From a virus: a stretch of 38,389 nt of DNA. The DNA lies in IMG/VR virus record IMGVR_UViG_3300031933_000087, positions 1-38,389 of that record. One strand, written 5' to 3'. The stretch's first letter is position 1; each line of letters starts with the position of its first letter. Of the stretch, positions 1 through 6,886 are shown piece by piece. The translations under genes were made by a program, and so were the position numbers. The notes under the pieces were generated by a model. It did no database searches. It was not told the DNA's origin and was given only the letters and a program-made list of their open reading frames with translations.

Positions 1-137
1 CCAACACGTTCACTATACAATAGTCCTCCACTTTTTTCACATTCTAATTTTTTATGATTGTAAAGTAATAAAAAAATTATGAGTATAATAACCCCAAATA
101 TAACAACAGGAGCATAGAACTTATAATCATTATCCAT
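1..137 (-). CDS. Small membrane protein, 3' end outside the window
   Basis: The visible 45 residues begin MDNDYKFYAP and hold one membrane segment (about residues 9-26, VVIFGVIILIIFLLL) followed by NHKKLECEKSGGLL. The motif C-x3-GG after a single membrane helix recurs in the gene at 1414-1602, so the two may be related. A GGAG lies about 10 nt before the ATG, at the end of the preceding gene. The reading frame runs off the left edge. Function unknown. Confidence 0.6.
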   Translation of the reverse strand, partial: MDNDYKFYAPVVIFGVIILIIFLLLYNHKKLECEKSGGLLYSERV

Positions 138-142
138 TTTAA

Positions 143-349
143 TCACTCCAAAATAATATCACAACCGTCGTTTCGTAAGTTCAACGACCATACAGATTTT
201 ACCACATTTGATAGATTATTACCAGCACTCATCCATACCTCATAATCCTCACCATACTCATTTGTATCGGGCAGAACACTCAATATTTCTTTGAGTTCCC
301 GAATGGTGAGTGCGTCAGTTGTGAATGGTTGGTTTCTTATATCAGTCAT
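143..349 (-). CDS. Hypothetical protein, 68 aa
   Basis: Soluble acidic protein with no motif I recognise. Its ATG lies inside an 8-nt overlap ATGACTGA with the preceding gene, whose stop is the TGA, so translation is probably coupled. It ends five bases before the next start. Confidence 0.6.
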   Translation of the reverse strand: MTDIRNQPFTTDALTIRELKEILSVLPDTNEYGEDYEVWMSAGNNLSNVVKSVWSLNLRNDGCDIILE

Positions 350-647
350 TTTTCAATCTTTCAGTAATACTTTCAAAATCTTTGTAATCATAAGACTTTG
401 GTTGTCCTCGTATCATCTTACCATTTTCAAACCTAATTTTTTGTATCACAATTTTACCTGGAACAGAGCAAAAGTCCATCCAAATTTGCGAATACTCCTC
501 ATAGTGTTTGATTAGATGTTTTGTAACTAACTCATAGTCAATCATTTTCTCACACCGATGTAATGGAATACGAAGAAACTGAAAGAACCTTCCAATATAT
601 CCTATCTGTGTTCCACATTTAGGGCAACAATACGATGGGTGGGTCAT
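342..647 (-). CDS. Hypothetical protein with N-terminal cysteine cluster, 101 aa
   Basis: The N-terminus reads MTHPSYCCPKCGTQIG, a CxxC knuckle, with a later HRC near residue 32 that could complete a metal site. The rest is a charged soluble protein ending KND. The ATG overlaps the previous stop by 4 nt (ATGA), which supports this start. Zinc binding is an inference; function unknown. Confidence 0.6.
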   Translation of the reverse strand: MTHPSYCCPKCGTQIGYIGRFFQFLRIPLHRCEKMIDYELVTKHLIKHYEEYSQIWMDFCSVPGKIVIQKIRFENGKMIRGQPKSYDYKDFESITERLKND

Positions 648-781
648 TCTTCATCACCAAAGCATTCAAGCAAAGCACGGGCAAGTCCTCTTACGATTTC
701 TTTATCATACCACCAATCTTCACCATCACTCAAATAACCTAGAATAAAATTATCAAGTTCTTCATCTGTTGGTTTAGTCAT
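644..781 (-). CDS. Hypothetical protein, 45 aa
   Basis: Small acidic protein starting MTKPTDEELDNFILGYLSDG and ending LLECFGDEE. It fills the gap between the flanking genes exactly: its start shares ATGACTAA with the previous gene's end and its stop overlaps the next ATG as ATGA. Function unknown. Confidence 0.6.
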   Translation of the reverse strand: MTKPTDEELDNFILGYLSDGEDWWYDKEIVRGLARALLECFGDEE

Positions 782-956
782 TTTTCTTAAGTTCCATCAC
801 TATCATTTCAACCATATCACATTCATTTTGACTGAAATTATAGTAGAGTTTATCCATTTTGTCTAGTAAATCATTTTCTGCGTCCTCATTTCCAGTAATC
901 CTTTCATATAAGGACTGGATTAGTATTGAAAAATACTCACGGATAGGTTCAGTCAT
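774..956 (-). CDS. Hypothetical protein, 60 aa
   Basis: Acidic, probably helical protein ending ELKKND. It starts in an ATGA overlap with the preceding gene and its 3' end overlaps the next start by 8 nt. No recognisable domain. Confidence 0.6.
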   Translation of the reverse strand: MTEPIREYFSILIQSLYERITGNEDAENDLLDKMDKLYYNFSQNECDMVEMIVMELKKND

Positions 957-1237
957 TTTTTACAATTCTCTATTATTTTAGAAAACTCATAATACTTACA
1001 GATTTTCAAACTTCCATTATTATAAACCTTTTCGTCATCACCACTTTCAATCAAGGAAAAATTGTTCAGGGCATAACAATTAGTATGTTTTAGTGCGGAA
1101 CCATAATTGATAAACCATCCCCGATATATGTGATTTTGTTTAGTATTGATAGAATGAGTATCTTGAATATAAAGATGAACTTTATTAGGAGTTTCCTCCC
1201 ATAAGCAGAGTTTTATTGTATATGAGTTGTTAGTCAT
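953..1237 (-). CDS. Hypothetical protein, 94 aa
   Basis: Soluble protein with alternating hydrophobic residues at its start (MTNNSYTIKLCLWEE), suggesting beta structure. It is coupled on both sides by 4-nt ATGA overlaps. Function unknown. Confidence 0.6.
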   Translation of the reverse strand: MTNNSYTIKLCLWEETPNKVHLYIQDTHSINTKQNHIYRGWFINYGSALKHTNCYALNNFSLIESGDDEKVYNNGSLKICKYYEFSKIIENCKK

Positions 1238-1383
1238 TTCTCATTCTCTTTCTCTTTTTTTCTTTGCTTAAACCCGACCTTTACTTCAGGGTTAAATGTT
1301 TCGCAATTGGATTTAATACTAATATCTGGAATATAAGGGCAATACACAAAACCATCCCCCCACACTATTTTTATTTTAGTCAT
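1234..1383 (-). CDS. Hypothetical protein, 49 aa
   Basis: Reads MTKIKIVWGDGFVYCPYIPD and ends in a strongly basic, glutamate-rich tail (QRKKEKENEK). It fills the space between two called genes and overlaps the next ATG by 4 nt. Function unknown. Confidence 0.55.
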   Translation of the reverse strand: MTKIKIVWGDGFVYCPYIPDISIKSNCETFNPEVKVGFKQRKKEKENEK

Positions 1384-1413
1384 TTTTCACACCTATGATA
1401 AGTTTAGTTAGTT

Positions 1414-1602
1414 TCACAAGACCCTCTTTGGAATACAAGTATCTTTATATCCTTTAATAATTACTCCACCACTCTCAACACATTTCTGTCTGTCTATATT
1501 AGTTTGATGTTGAAAATAAACGGCAAGTCCTATTACAAGTAGAAGTGAAAGAATAGCAGGCATAAATGCTTTCAATAATATAGAAAATTCTTTAGTTTTC
1601 AT
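1414..1602 (-). CDS. Small single-pass membrane protein with C-x3-GG motif, 62 aa
   Basis: I start at MKTKEFSILLKAF because AAAGGAGGACTT immediately precedes this ATG; a longer frame upstream overlaps the zinc-ribbon gene. A hydrophobic segment (AFMPAILSLLLVIGLAVYF, about residues 12-30) is followed by QKCVESGGVIIKGYKDTC. The C-x3-GG motif after one helix matches the partial gene at the left edge. Likely inner-membrane protein of unknown role. Confidence 0.7.
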   Translation of the reverse strand: MKTKEFSILLKAFMPAILSLLLVIGLAVYFQHQTNIDRQKCVESGGVIIKGYKDTCIPKRVL

Positions 1603-1778
1603 AAGTCCTCCTTTCTCACATAATAAACATAAAGTTGTTCCCCACATTCAGGGCAAATAGGTTTCATAACTTCTCCTTTTTCTGCTCTCCACCAACAGTT
1701 ATTACATCCCAAAAAGGCATCATCAACACGCAATCCTTTTAGGTCAAACTTATGTGAAATGTTAGTTAGAGTTCTCAT
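1599..1778 (-). CDS. Small zinc-ribbon protein, 59 aa
   Basis: The sequence holds CNNCWWR near residue 29 and CPECGEQL near residue 44, the paired CxxC layout of a zinc ribbon. A GAGGA lies just upstream of the ATG, and the stop overlaps the next start as ATGA. Such mini-ribbons are common in phages, but their partners are usually unknown. Confidence 0.65.
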   Translation of the reverse strand: MRTLTNISHKFDLKGLRVDDAFLGCNNCWWRAEKGEVMKPICPECGEQLYVYYVRKEDL

Positions 1779-1784
1779 AAGTCC

Positions 1785-2159
1785 TCAGTATTTTTCAGCA
1801 CAAATAAAAGTATCAGGTTTTTCTGAAATGTAGAACCATTTATGCCTTGGAGAATGTTCTCGGTAGCAAAAGGTTTTCTCCATTCTAACATAATCTCCAT
1901 CTTTCATCAAACCAGAGTTATGAATGTAATTTACATAGTTCTTTGCTTTCTTCGCACTCTCAAAGTATTTTGATACTCTATCGGTTTTAGTCCAATAATA
2001 AACATCATAATACAATCTGCGTTTGATTTTCTTATGTGATTTTCTGGTGAGATACTTATAAACCTCTGGATGAAGTAGAACCGCATTCATCTGTTCGTTA
2101 TGTTGTTCTTTGAGTTCTTTTATAAGGTCATCCCTGATAATTTCTTGTGGTTCAGTCAT
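1785..2159 (-). CDS. Hypothetical basic protein, 124 aa
   Basis: Lysine- and tyrosine-rich protein. Residues about 39-60 (TRKSHKKIKRRLYYDVYYW) are strongly basic and could touch nucleic acid. It begins in an 8-nt ATGACTGA overlap with the preceding gene. No family recognised. Confidence 0.6.
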   Translation of the reverse strand: MTEPQEIIRDDLIKELKEQHNEQMNAVLLHPEVYKYLTRKSHKKIKRRLYYDVYYWTKTDRVSKYFESAKKAKNYVNYIHNSGLMKDGDYVRMEKTFCYREHSPRHKWFYISEKPDTFICAEKY

Positions 2160-2400
2160 TCTTCACCTGCTTATATTTTAGGGCAAAGTGTCGGTAAGCA
2201 CCCATAGCAATTTTAGGCATCCAATCACTATGATAACGTAATGGAAGAGTTAAGTTAGAACAGAACTCCCGTGCCTTATTTCGCAATAAAGAGTTTTCAT
2301 CCTCACCAGTTTCTTTCCAATTCTCATAATCCTCAATAATCTTCCAGAGGTCTTCCTCATTCATAGAATTGACGAAACTCTCAATTGTTAGGTATTTCAT
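2152..2400 (-). CDS. Hypothetical protein, 82 aa; first gene after a promoter
   Basis: Starts MKYLTIESFVNSMNEEDLWK and ends KYKQVKND. Its ATG lies about 25 nt downstream of the TATAAT box at 2426-2431, so it is probably the first gene of the transcript that continues to the left edge. Function unknown. Confidence 0.65.
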   Translation of the reverse strand: MKYLTIESFVNSMNEEDLWKIIEDYENWKETGEDENSLLRNKAREFCSNLTLPLRYHSDWMPKIAMGAYRHFALKYKQVKND

Positions 2401-2425
2401 AAGAGGTTTCTGTGTCTATGAGTGT

Positions 2426-2479
2426 ATTATAGGGCATCATAGGGACTTTGTGGGTGCCCTTGTGCCGGTTCTTCAAGTG
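2426..2479 (-). promoter_or_regulatory. Bipartite early-type promoter, copy 1
   Basis: Minus strand: CACTTGAAGAACCGGCACA (2461-2479), 29 nt, then TATAATAC (-10 at 2426-2431), followed by ACTCATAGACACAG. There is no good -35 hexamer 17 nt before the -10. The stop codon of the gene at 2473 lies inside the upstream half. Confidence 0.7.
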
Positions 2480-2625
2480 TCCCACTTCTTCCATTTGAGT
2501 GGTGGTGGTGTTGTTGGTTTATTTCGGTTCTCATAAAGATATCCACCCAACCAAAAAACACCGGGAGAAACTTCCCGTTCATTTGAGAAGAAGAACTTAA
2601 GAATTTTGAGTAGGATTTTAGTCAT
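2473..2625 (-). CDS. Hypothetical protein, 50 aa
   Basis: Starts MTKILLKILKFFFSNEREVS and has a proline-rich tail (TTPPPLKWKKWDT). The amphipathic N-terminus may associate with membranes. It overlaps the preceding stop by 4 nt (ATGA), and its own TGA is part of the CACTTGA half of promoter copy 1. Function unknown. Confidence 0.55.
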   Translation of the reverse strand: MTKILLKILKFFFSNEREVSPGVFWLGGYLYENRNKPTTPPPLKWKKWDT

Positions 2626-2858
2626 TTTACATTTACAATAAATTTTCCCATTTCTACATAATATTGTTTATTATGATTTAGTTTAGCACTTTCAACATAC
2701 CAGATAAATCCAACTTTATCTCCCAATTCATCCAGTTGTTCCTGAATACCCTCCATCGTTCCATATCTATGATTTTTATAGTTTTCTGGATAATTTGAGA
2801 AAACATCTTCTAATATCCTAATCTGTTTTTCCGTATGGGTCATTTCTTTATGTTTCAT
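2622..2858 (-). CDS. Hypothetical protein, 78 aa
   Basis: Acidic soluble protein. The start at MKHKEMTHTEK is supported by a 4-nt overlap with the previous stop; the internal ATG at residue 6 is possible. No recognised domain. Confidence 0.55.
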   Translation of the reverse strand: MKHKEMTHTEKQIRILEDVFSNYPENYKNHRYGTMEGIQEQLDELGDKVGFIWYVESAKLNHNKQYYVEMGKFIVNVK

Positions 2859-3424
2859 TTCTCATCAATCCACTGGAACCCCATCAACTTATAAACAAAC
2901 CAACGAAAAACAATATTCGGTTTTTTCTCTACATAAAACCTATAATATCCATCGTCACCAATCGTATAATACCCTTGATGATTACTTCCGTGTTTTACCA
3001 CAAAACTTGGAGAACTATATTTGACATCACCAGTTATAGAAAGTTTAGAGTAATCAAGTGTTCCTGAAAATGTATATTTGATTGGAAAATTTCCATTTTC
3101 ACGGGCATACTCAAAATTCCCAATAATCTTATCAAAATTCCAGTCGTAGTTTCTTTCACCAGTTAGTTTAGAAGCATTAAAGTTTCTCTTTGTTTGCTCT
3201 ATGAGTTTCTCAAACTTCTCATCAAGTTCTTGTGAGATTTCTTCCAGAGTTTTAGGGTTCTCTGGTATATCAAGATAATCTTTGATTACATCAAAATACT
3301 CAAACTCTTCGGTGAAATAAAAACAACCAAGAATATAAGGAAGAACACTTTGAGGTGCTCTTTTGAGTTTCTCTGGGTTGAGTTTATATCCTGTTGTTCC
3401 TATTTTTAGTGTTGTTTCAGTCAT
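2855..3424 (-). CDS. Hypothetical protein, 189 aa
   Basis: One of the larger proteins of the small-gene array. Residues about 50-80 are a charged, probably helical stretch; the C-terminal half is tyrosine-rich and likely beta (GYYTIGDDGYYRFYVEKK). It starts in an 8-nt overlap with the preceding gene. Function unknown. Confidence 0.65.
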   Translation of the reverse strand: MTETTLKIGTTGYKLNPEKLKRAPQSVLPYILGCFYFTEEFEYFDVIKDYLDIPENPKTLEEISQELDEKFEKLIEQTKRNFNASKLTGERNYDWNFDKIIGNFEYARENGNFPIKYTFSGTLDYSKLSITGDVKYSSPSFVVKHGSNHQGYYTIGDDGYYRFYVEKKPNIVFRWFVYKLMGFQWIDEK

Positions 3425-3698
3425 TTTTCTTATAAAACTCTATTTTGAGTTGAGTAATGAGTAAATCAACTTTATCTTCAATACGAGTAAGTCGTTCCTC
3501 AATAGTATCCATATGATACTCATCAATTGCTTCTTTTTTAACTGAATACGGGTCAATCGTTGCCATAGTTCCTTGTAGTGAATTGAGTAGTTGTTCGTCG
3601 TTAGTCATTTGTCCTTTTGGTATAATGTTTGGTTTTTGAGTTTTAGGAGAACCAGAAGCATTAGTTTTCATTCGGGAACCTTCTGTAAAGTCAGTCAT
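3417..3698 (-). CDS. Hypothetical protein, 93 aa
   Basis: The first half is low-complexity and rich in K, P, N and T. The second half has a heptad-like stretch (MDTIEERLTRIEDKVDLLIT) suggesting a coiled coil and oligomerisation. Both ends lie in 8-nt ATGACTGA overlaps. Function unknown. Confidence 0.6.
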   Translation of the reverse strand: MTDFTEGSRMKTNASGSPKTQKPNIIPKGQMTNDEQLLNSLQGTMATIDPYSVKKEAIDEYHMDTIEERLTRIEDKVDLLITQLKIEFYKKND

Positions 3699-3825
3699 TT
3701 TTCAATTCTCTGTTAATAATCTCCTTGACTACATTATACTTGATTTTATCAATTTCTTCATCTACCCTCTTCTTTGCTTCCTCATTCATACTTTTGAGTG
3801 AGGTTTCCCATTCTTCGTCAGTCAT
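3691..3825 (-). CDS. Hypothetical helical protein, 44 aa
   Basis: Highly charged, probably one long helix (EEAKKRVDEEIDKIKYNVVK). Its final codons AAT GAC TGA form the start region of the next gene, an 8-nt overlap. Function unknown. Confidence 0.55.
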   Translation of the reverse strand: MTDEEWETSLKSMNEEAKKRVDEEIDKIKYNVVKEIINRELKND

Positions 3826-4067
3826 AATGCCTCCACATTATCAGCAATCTCATTTAGTTCATCATAATGATTTTTGAGTGTTTTTGTGATTAGAGAATGA
3901 GGTTCTCGTTCATCAGGATTTACCCGACTAATAAAAACTTTAAGAGTTCGTTTGTCATCCTGAAAGGACAACTCTACCTTATTGGTTTCGTCCCAATTCA
4001 CATAAGACCTTCCATCTTGGTCTATAATTTCAATACGGGTTACTTTATCAAGTGGGTAGTAAGTCAT
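3822..4067 (-). CDS. Hypothetical protein, 81 aa
   Basis: Soluble protein with an N-terminal beta-like half (TRIEIIDQDGRSYVNW) and a helical C-terminus (LKNHYDELNEIADNVEAL). It overlaps the upstream gene by 20 nt and the next start by 4 nt. Function unknown. Confidence 0.6.
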   Translation of the reverse strand: MTYYPLDKVTRIEIIDQDGRSYVNWDETNKVELSFQDDKRTLKVFISRVNPDEREPHSLITKTLKNHYDELNEIADNVEAL

Positions 4068-4266
4068 TTACCACCTCCATAAACTCATCATAAGACAAAT
4101 CAACAAAATCTTCATAATACAATTTATTCACAATTTTATTCACCACTTCTAAATCAAAATATTTTTCTAATTCAGTTCTGGTTTCGCAGGATACTCTTCC
4201 GTGTCCGTCGTGAGTTGTTTTTAGTTTCTCAAAGGAACTCATATCAAAAATATTAGTATCAGTCAT
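4048..4266 (-). CDS. Hypothetical protein, 72 aa
   Basis: Acidic protein with a probable helical C-terminus (LYYEDFVDLSYDEFMEVVND). It begins in a TAATG junction with the preceding gene. No domain recognised. Confidence 0.6.
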   Translation of the reverse strand: MTDTNIFDMSSFEKLKTTHDGHGRVSCETRTELEKYFDLEVVNKIVNKLYYEDFVDLSYDEFMEVVNDLLPT

Positions 4267-4442
4267 TATCTTATCCCAGTTTCAAATAGTTCTTTCAGTT
4301 CGTCGTGAAGAGTTCCCAGTTCATCATATTGTTCTCCATATGTAAATCCTTGGCCAGAACTTGCTAATTGTAGAAGACGATAGAGTTGTCGTGTTTGGTC
4401 TTCTGTGATTGTGATTTTATAATTTTTGGTAATTTCAATCAT
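4266..4442 (-). CDS. Hypothetical protein, 58 aa
   Basis: I start at MIEITKNYKITITEDQTRQL because GAGGAG precedes this ATG and the upstream gene's TGA lies within an 8-nt ATGATTGA overlap. A longer frame would read backwards through that gene. Function unknown. Confidence 0.6.
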   Translation of the reverse strand: MIEITKNYKITITEDQTRQLYRLLQLASSGQGFTYGEQYDELGTLHDELKELFETGIR

Positions 4443-4578
4443 TTTTAATCTCCTCACAAGCATCTTCATAAAGTTGTTTCGCAAAACCTAATAGTTCATC
4501 TTCAGAAAAAGTATAAGTTCTATCAGTATTATACAACCCATATGCGTCAGCATACATAAAAATTCGGTCTTCAGTCAT
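4435..4578 (-). CDS. Hypothetical protein, 47 aa
   Basis: Starts MTEDRIFMYADAYGLYNTD and ends in an acidic helix with the KND tail seen in several neighbours. Start and stop are both inside coupled overlaps (4 nt and 8 nt). Function unknown. Confidence 0.55.
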   Translation of the reverse strand: MTEDRIFMYADAYGLYNTDRTYTFSEDELLGFAKQLYEDACEEIKND

Positions 4579-4742
4579 TCTTCCTCTCCAAATCTAAAAG
4601 GATAAAGTCGTTTCACACCACCAGAAGCATACTTGATTTCATCTTCTAATTGACGAATATACACGAAAATTGAGTATGGAACCTCAAAGTGCTCTAACTC
4701 TTTGGTCTCATTATTATAGCACGAAATGTAGGATTTAGTCAT
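4575..4742 (-). CDS. Hypothetical protein, 55 aa
   Basis: Starts MTKSYISCYNNETKELEHFE. A TATAATAATG sequence lies inside the early codons (4713-4718) and could act as an internal promoter. The 3' end overlaps the next ATG by 4 nt. Function unknown. Confidence 0.55.
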   Translation of the reverse strand: MTKSYISCYNNETKELEHFEVPYSIFVYIRQLEDEIKYASGGVKRLYPFRFGEEE

Positions 4743-4906
4743 TCCTCATCCCCATAATCAGGCACACTTACACTGGAGTCAATCATCTGGTAATTATAAA
4801 CACCACGAACATCCCACATCATATTTTTTAGTAGTTTTTCTGCTTCCTCATAAGTATCAGCAGCAATTACAACTTCACCAGAATATTCAAAGTGGTAGTC
4901 ATTCAT
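4739..4906 (-). CDS. Hypothetical protein, 55 aa
   Basis: Starts MNDYHFEYSGEVVIAADTYE. The beta strand then helix containing TYEEAEKLLKNM resembles small phage proteins with a DpdA- or YcfA-like fold, but I cannot assign it. Coupled by ATGA at both ends. Confidence 0.55.
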   Translation of the reverse strand: MNDYHFEYSGEVVIAADTYEEAEKLLKNMMWDVRGVYNYQMIDSSVSVPDYGDEE

Positions 4907-5004
4907 TTCAGTTCCTCGTCGTTTTTAGAACCAGCAGAGATAAAACTACCAATAAAAACTGCGACAGGAATACTCAAAATAAACCAGAGAATGATAAAGG
5001 TCAT
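4903..5004 (-). CDS. Tiny membrane protein, 33 aa; first gene of its transcript
   Basis: Nearly all of MTFIILWFILSIPVAVFIG is hydrophobic, giving one membrane helix and a short charged tail (SKNDEELK). It lies directly downstream of promoter copy 2 and overlaps the next gene by 4 nt. No clear Shine-Dalgarno sequence. Confidence 0.5.
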   Translation of the reverse strand: MTFIILWFILSIPVAVFIGSFISAGSKNDEELK

Positions 5005-5027
5005 AGGAGTTTTGTGTGTATGAGAGT

Positions 5028-5072
5028 ATTATAGGGCATCAGGGCATCAAAATCAAGTGCCTTGTGCCAGTT
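5028..5072 (-). promoter_or_regulatory. Bipartite early-type promoter, copy 2
   Basis: Minus strand: AACTGGCACA (5063-5072), 29 nt, TATAAT (5028-5033). A good -35 hexamer TTGATT (5051-5056) sits exactly 17 nt before the -10. The initially transcribed region ACTCTCATACACACA resembles copies 1 and 3. It should drive the small-gene array to its left. Confidence 0.8.
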
Positions 5073-5443
5073 CAGTCATTGGGTAGTGCCTCCAGTGCTT
5101 TACGGATTTTGTCACACGATATGATGCCACCGTGAGAAACACGAAAATCGTTTGAGATTTCATCTAATTGCTCCAATGCCTGCTCCTTCAAACTTGGCGG
5201 TTTTGGGCGACAGGCGTTGCGGAGTGCATTAGATGCCATCTCTCCAAAAGGAATACCAAGCGGACTGGGGATACTCTTTAGTTGTTCGCAACACTCTTCC
5301 AGTTGTTGGTCGGCGCCATATTGGGCGGCGCGGTCAATCATATAGTCCTCTCGTTCAACACTGATGACTTTGAACGGAGATTCTGACTGCCACTGGCAAC
5401 GCAGCTCTGGTGGTGGTGTGATTGGGTGTTGCTGATTACTCAT
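5072..5443 (-). CDS. Hypothetical protein, 123 aa
   Basis: Less AT-rich than its neighbours, starting MSNQQHPITPPPELRCQW, an opening I associate with cyanophage and marine Synechococcus small proteins. The tail (KEQALEQLDEISND...IRKALEALPND) resembles the tail of the next gene upstream (5525-5836). The stop TGA is the first part of the TGAACTGGCACA box. Function unknown. Confidence 0.65.
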   Translation of the reverse strand: MSNQQHPITPPPELRCQWQSESPFKVISVEREDYMIDRAAQYGADQQLEECCEQLKSIPSPLGIPFGEMASNALRNACRPKPPSLKEQALEQLDEISNDFRVSHGGIISCDKIRKALEALPND

Positions 5444-5466
5444 AATGTTTCTGTGTGTATGTAAGT

Positions 5467-5521
5467 ATTATACAATAAAAAAGGGTCTCCGTAAAGACCC
5501 CGTGTGCCAGTTCTTCAGGTG
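5467..5521 (-). promoter_or_regulatory. Bipartite promoter copy 3 fused to a terminator hairpin
   Basis: Minus strand: CACCTGAAGAACTGGCACA (5503-5521), then hairpin GGGTCTTTACGGAGACCC (5483-5500) with a T-run, then TATAAT (5467-5472). TTTACG (5490-5495), mostly in the loop, lies exactly 17 nt before the -10 and can serve as the -35. One short segment may therefore end the upstream transcript and start the next. Confidence 0.75.
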
Positions 5522-5524
5522 TCC

Positions 5525-5836
5525 CTAATCATCTGGTAAGTATTCCAATGCTTGACGAATGCGAGCAATTCTTGATGTATCAATTTCTTTAATTGTTGAT
5601 ATTTCATTAAGAGCAAAAATCGCACTTTGTTTTCTGCTGGTTGTCGCACTAGCTCTATAAAGATTTAGATTAGTCGCTATAGACCTAATGTGATGTTTGT
5701 TAAGGTATTCTACACATTCCCTACGCTCTTCCGTAGAAGCCCACACAGCTACATCTTCAATTAATGGAGATAATACTTCTGGCGATTGATTATGCTTCTC
5801 ACACCAAGTAGAGATTTGAGAGTAGTCCGGTTTCAT
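5525..5836 (-). CDS. Hypothetical protein, 103 aa
   Basis: Helical protein whose end (KQSAIFALNEISTIKEI then RIRQALEYLPDD) resembles the tail of the 5072-5443 protein, suggesting a shared C-terminal module. It lies between promoter copies 3 and 4. Function unknown. Confidence 0.6.
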   Translation of the reverse strand: MKPDYSQISTWCEKHNQSPEVLSPLIEDVAVWASTEERRECVEYLNKHHIRSIATNLNLYRASATTSRKQSAIFALNEISTIKEIDTSRIARIRQALEYLPDD

Positions 5837-5857
5837 AATTTGGATTTGACTGGGGAT

Positions 5858-5912
5858 ATCCTACAACAAAAAGGGGTCTCCGTAAAGACCCCGTGTGACA
5901 GTTTCTCAAGTG
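5858..5912 (-). promoter_or_regulatory. Bipartite promoter copy 4 fused to a terminator hairpin
   Basis: Minus strand: CACTTGAGAAACTGTCACA, hairpin with stem GGGGTCT/AGACCCC (5873-5892), TTTACG at 5881-5886 and, 17 nt on, a weak -10 TAGGAT (5858-5863). It follows the glycosyltransferase stop and should drive 5525-5836. Confidence 0.65.
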
Positions 5913-5919
5913 GTTGTCG

Positions 5920-6834
5920 TCAACGTCTGTATGAAACCTTTTTTACTCCCAAGAAAAAGCATTTTATTCTATTCATCATTTTTTTATGAAGTGGTATTCT
6001 TTTTCTTGACATTTCAATAAAAATATATGGAAGATTATACTTCTCAAGAACTTCTTTTGTTTGCCTACGCAACTCCTCTATCTCCATATTCACTTGGTCT
6101 TTATACTGTATTGATGGTTCAAATAATTTGGTCTTTCTTCCTCTCCAGTTTTTACCCATAGAACCCACAGAAAGACCTTCACTTTCCAAATGAATGACTA
6201 CAATTTCGGGTAAAAGTTCTCTATCCTTACGGGCAAACTTCTTACACTGGAGAACATCGGTTCTATCACAATAATCGTGTTGAGTTGGATAATTAAATAC
6301 ATTAGAACCTTTTGGGTTCCAAAGTTGAAAGTATCCAATCGGTTCATAACCGGCATTCTTGTTATTATACTCGGCAATTCTAACTCCAATTGGAAAGGTG
6401 GTTAGATGAATATAAACCCAACCTTCCTGTATTTTTTGTGGGTCATTAATGAACTCAGCCCATTTCTCATAAGAAGGGCACATTAATCTATCGGCACCAT
6501 AAATCTTATGAGGTTCTAATGGGATGTTTTCAAGTATGTTTCTTGTAAGTGGAGGAAGATAGATGTCGGCATCCAAGTGAATTACCCATCCCTTATTTTC
6601 TAATTGAGACAATCCATAGTTGATGGCAGCGCCTTTATTAAAACTGTCTCCGTTCTCATAAAAAATGTCAGTTTGAATACATCTAACGTGATAATACTCA
6701 CAAAGTTCTTTGGTTTTTTCGTCTTTTGTATCAGTTATAACAATGAGATTATCAAAATGAGTTTTGTTATGTGGCAGAGTGTGTGCTAGAAAATCGCTGT
6801 AATTTACGCATACTATAATGCCTTCCAGATACAT
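5920..6834 (-). CDS. Family 2-like glycosyltransferase, 304 aa
   Basis: The layout is that of a GT-A glycosyltransferase: an N-terminal Rossmann-like start (LEGIIVCVNYSDFL, NLIVITDTKD), the motif FNKGAAINYGL near residues 66-76, and the metal-binding DxD in WVIHLDADIYLPP (D88, D90). Such enzymes transfer sugars from nucleotide donors; in phages they modify DNA, virion proteins or host surface sugars, and the target cannot be read here. The C-terminus is basic. A late-promoter-like CTAAATAG lies about 30 nt upstream. Confidence 0.75.
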   Translation of the reverse strand: MYLEGIIVCVNYSDFLAHTLPHNKTHFDNLIVITDTKDEKTKELCEYYHVRCIQTDIFYENGDSFNKGAAINYGLSQLENKGWVIHLDADIYLPPLTRNILENIPLEPHKIYGADRLMCPSYEKWAEFINDPQKIQEGWVYIHLTTFPIGVRIAEYNNKNAGYEPIGYFQLWNPKGSNVFNYPTQHDYCDRTDVLQCKKFARKDRELLPEIVVIHLESEGLSVGSMGKNWRGRKTKLFEPSIQYKDQVNMEIEELRRQTKEVLEKYNLPYIFIEMSRKRIPLHKKMMNRIKCFFLGVKKVSYRR

Positions 6835-6861
6835 TGGAACATCTACTATAGCGGGTCAAAA

Positions 6862-6869
6862 CTATTTAG
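6862..6869 (-). promoter_or_regulatory. Possible late promoter (CTAAATAG)
   Basis: One mismatch to the T4-type late box TATAAATA, about 30 nt before the glycosyltransferase ATG. Supported by position only. Confidence 0.35.
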
Positions 6870-6886
6870 ATTTTTGTGGTTTCAGT

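Noticed and set aside
5057-5083. Eight-residue frame MTELAQGT across the promoter box
   Set aside because: Too short and formed by the TGAACTGGCACA motif itself; not conserved at other copies.
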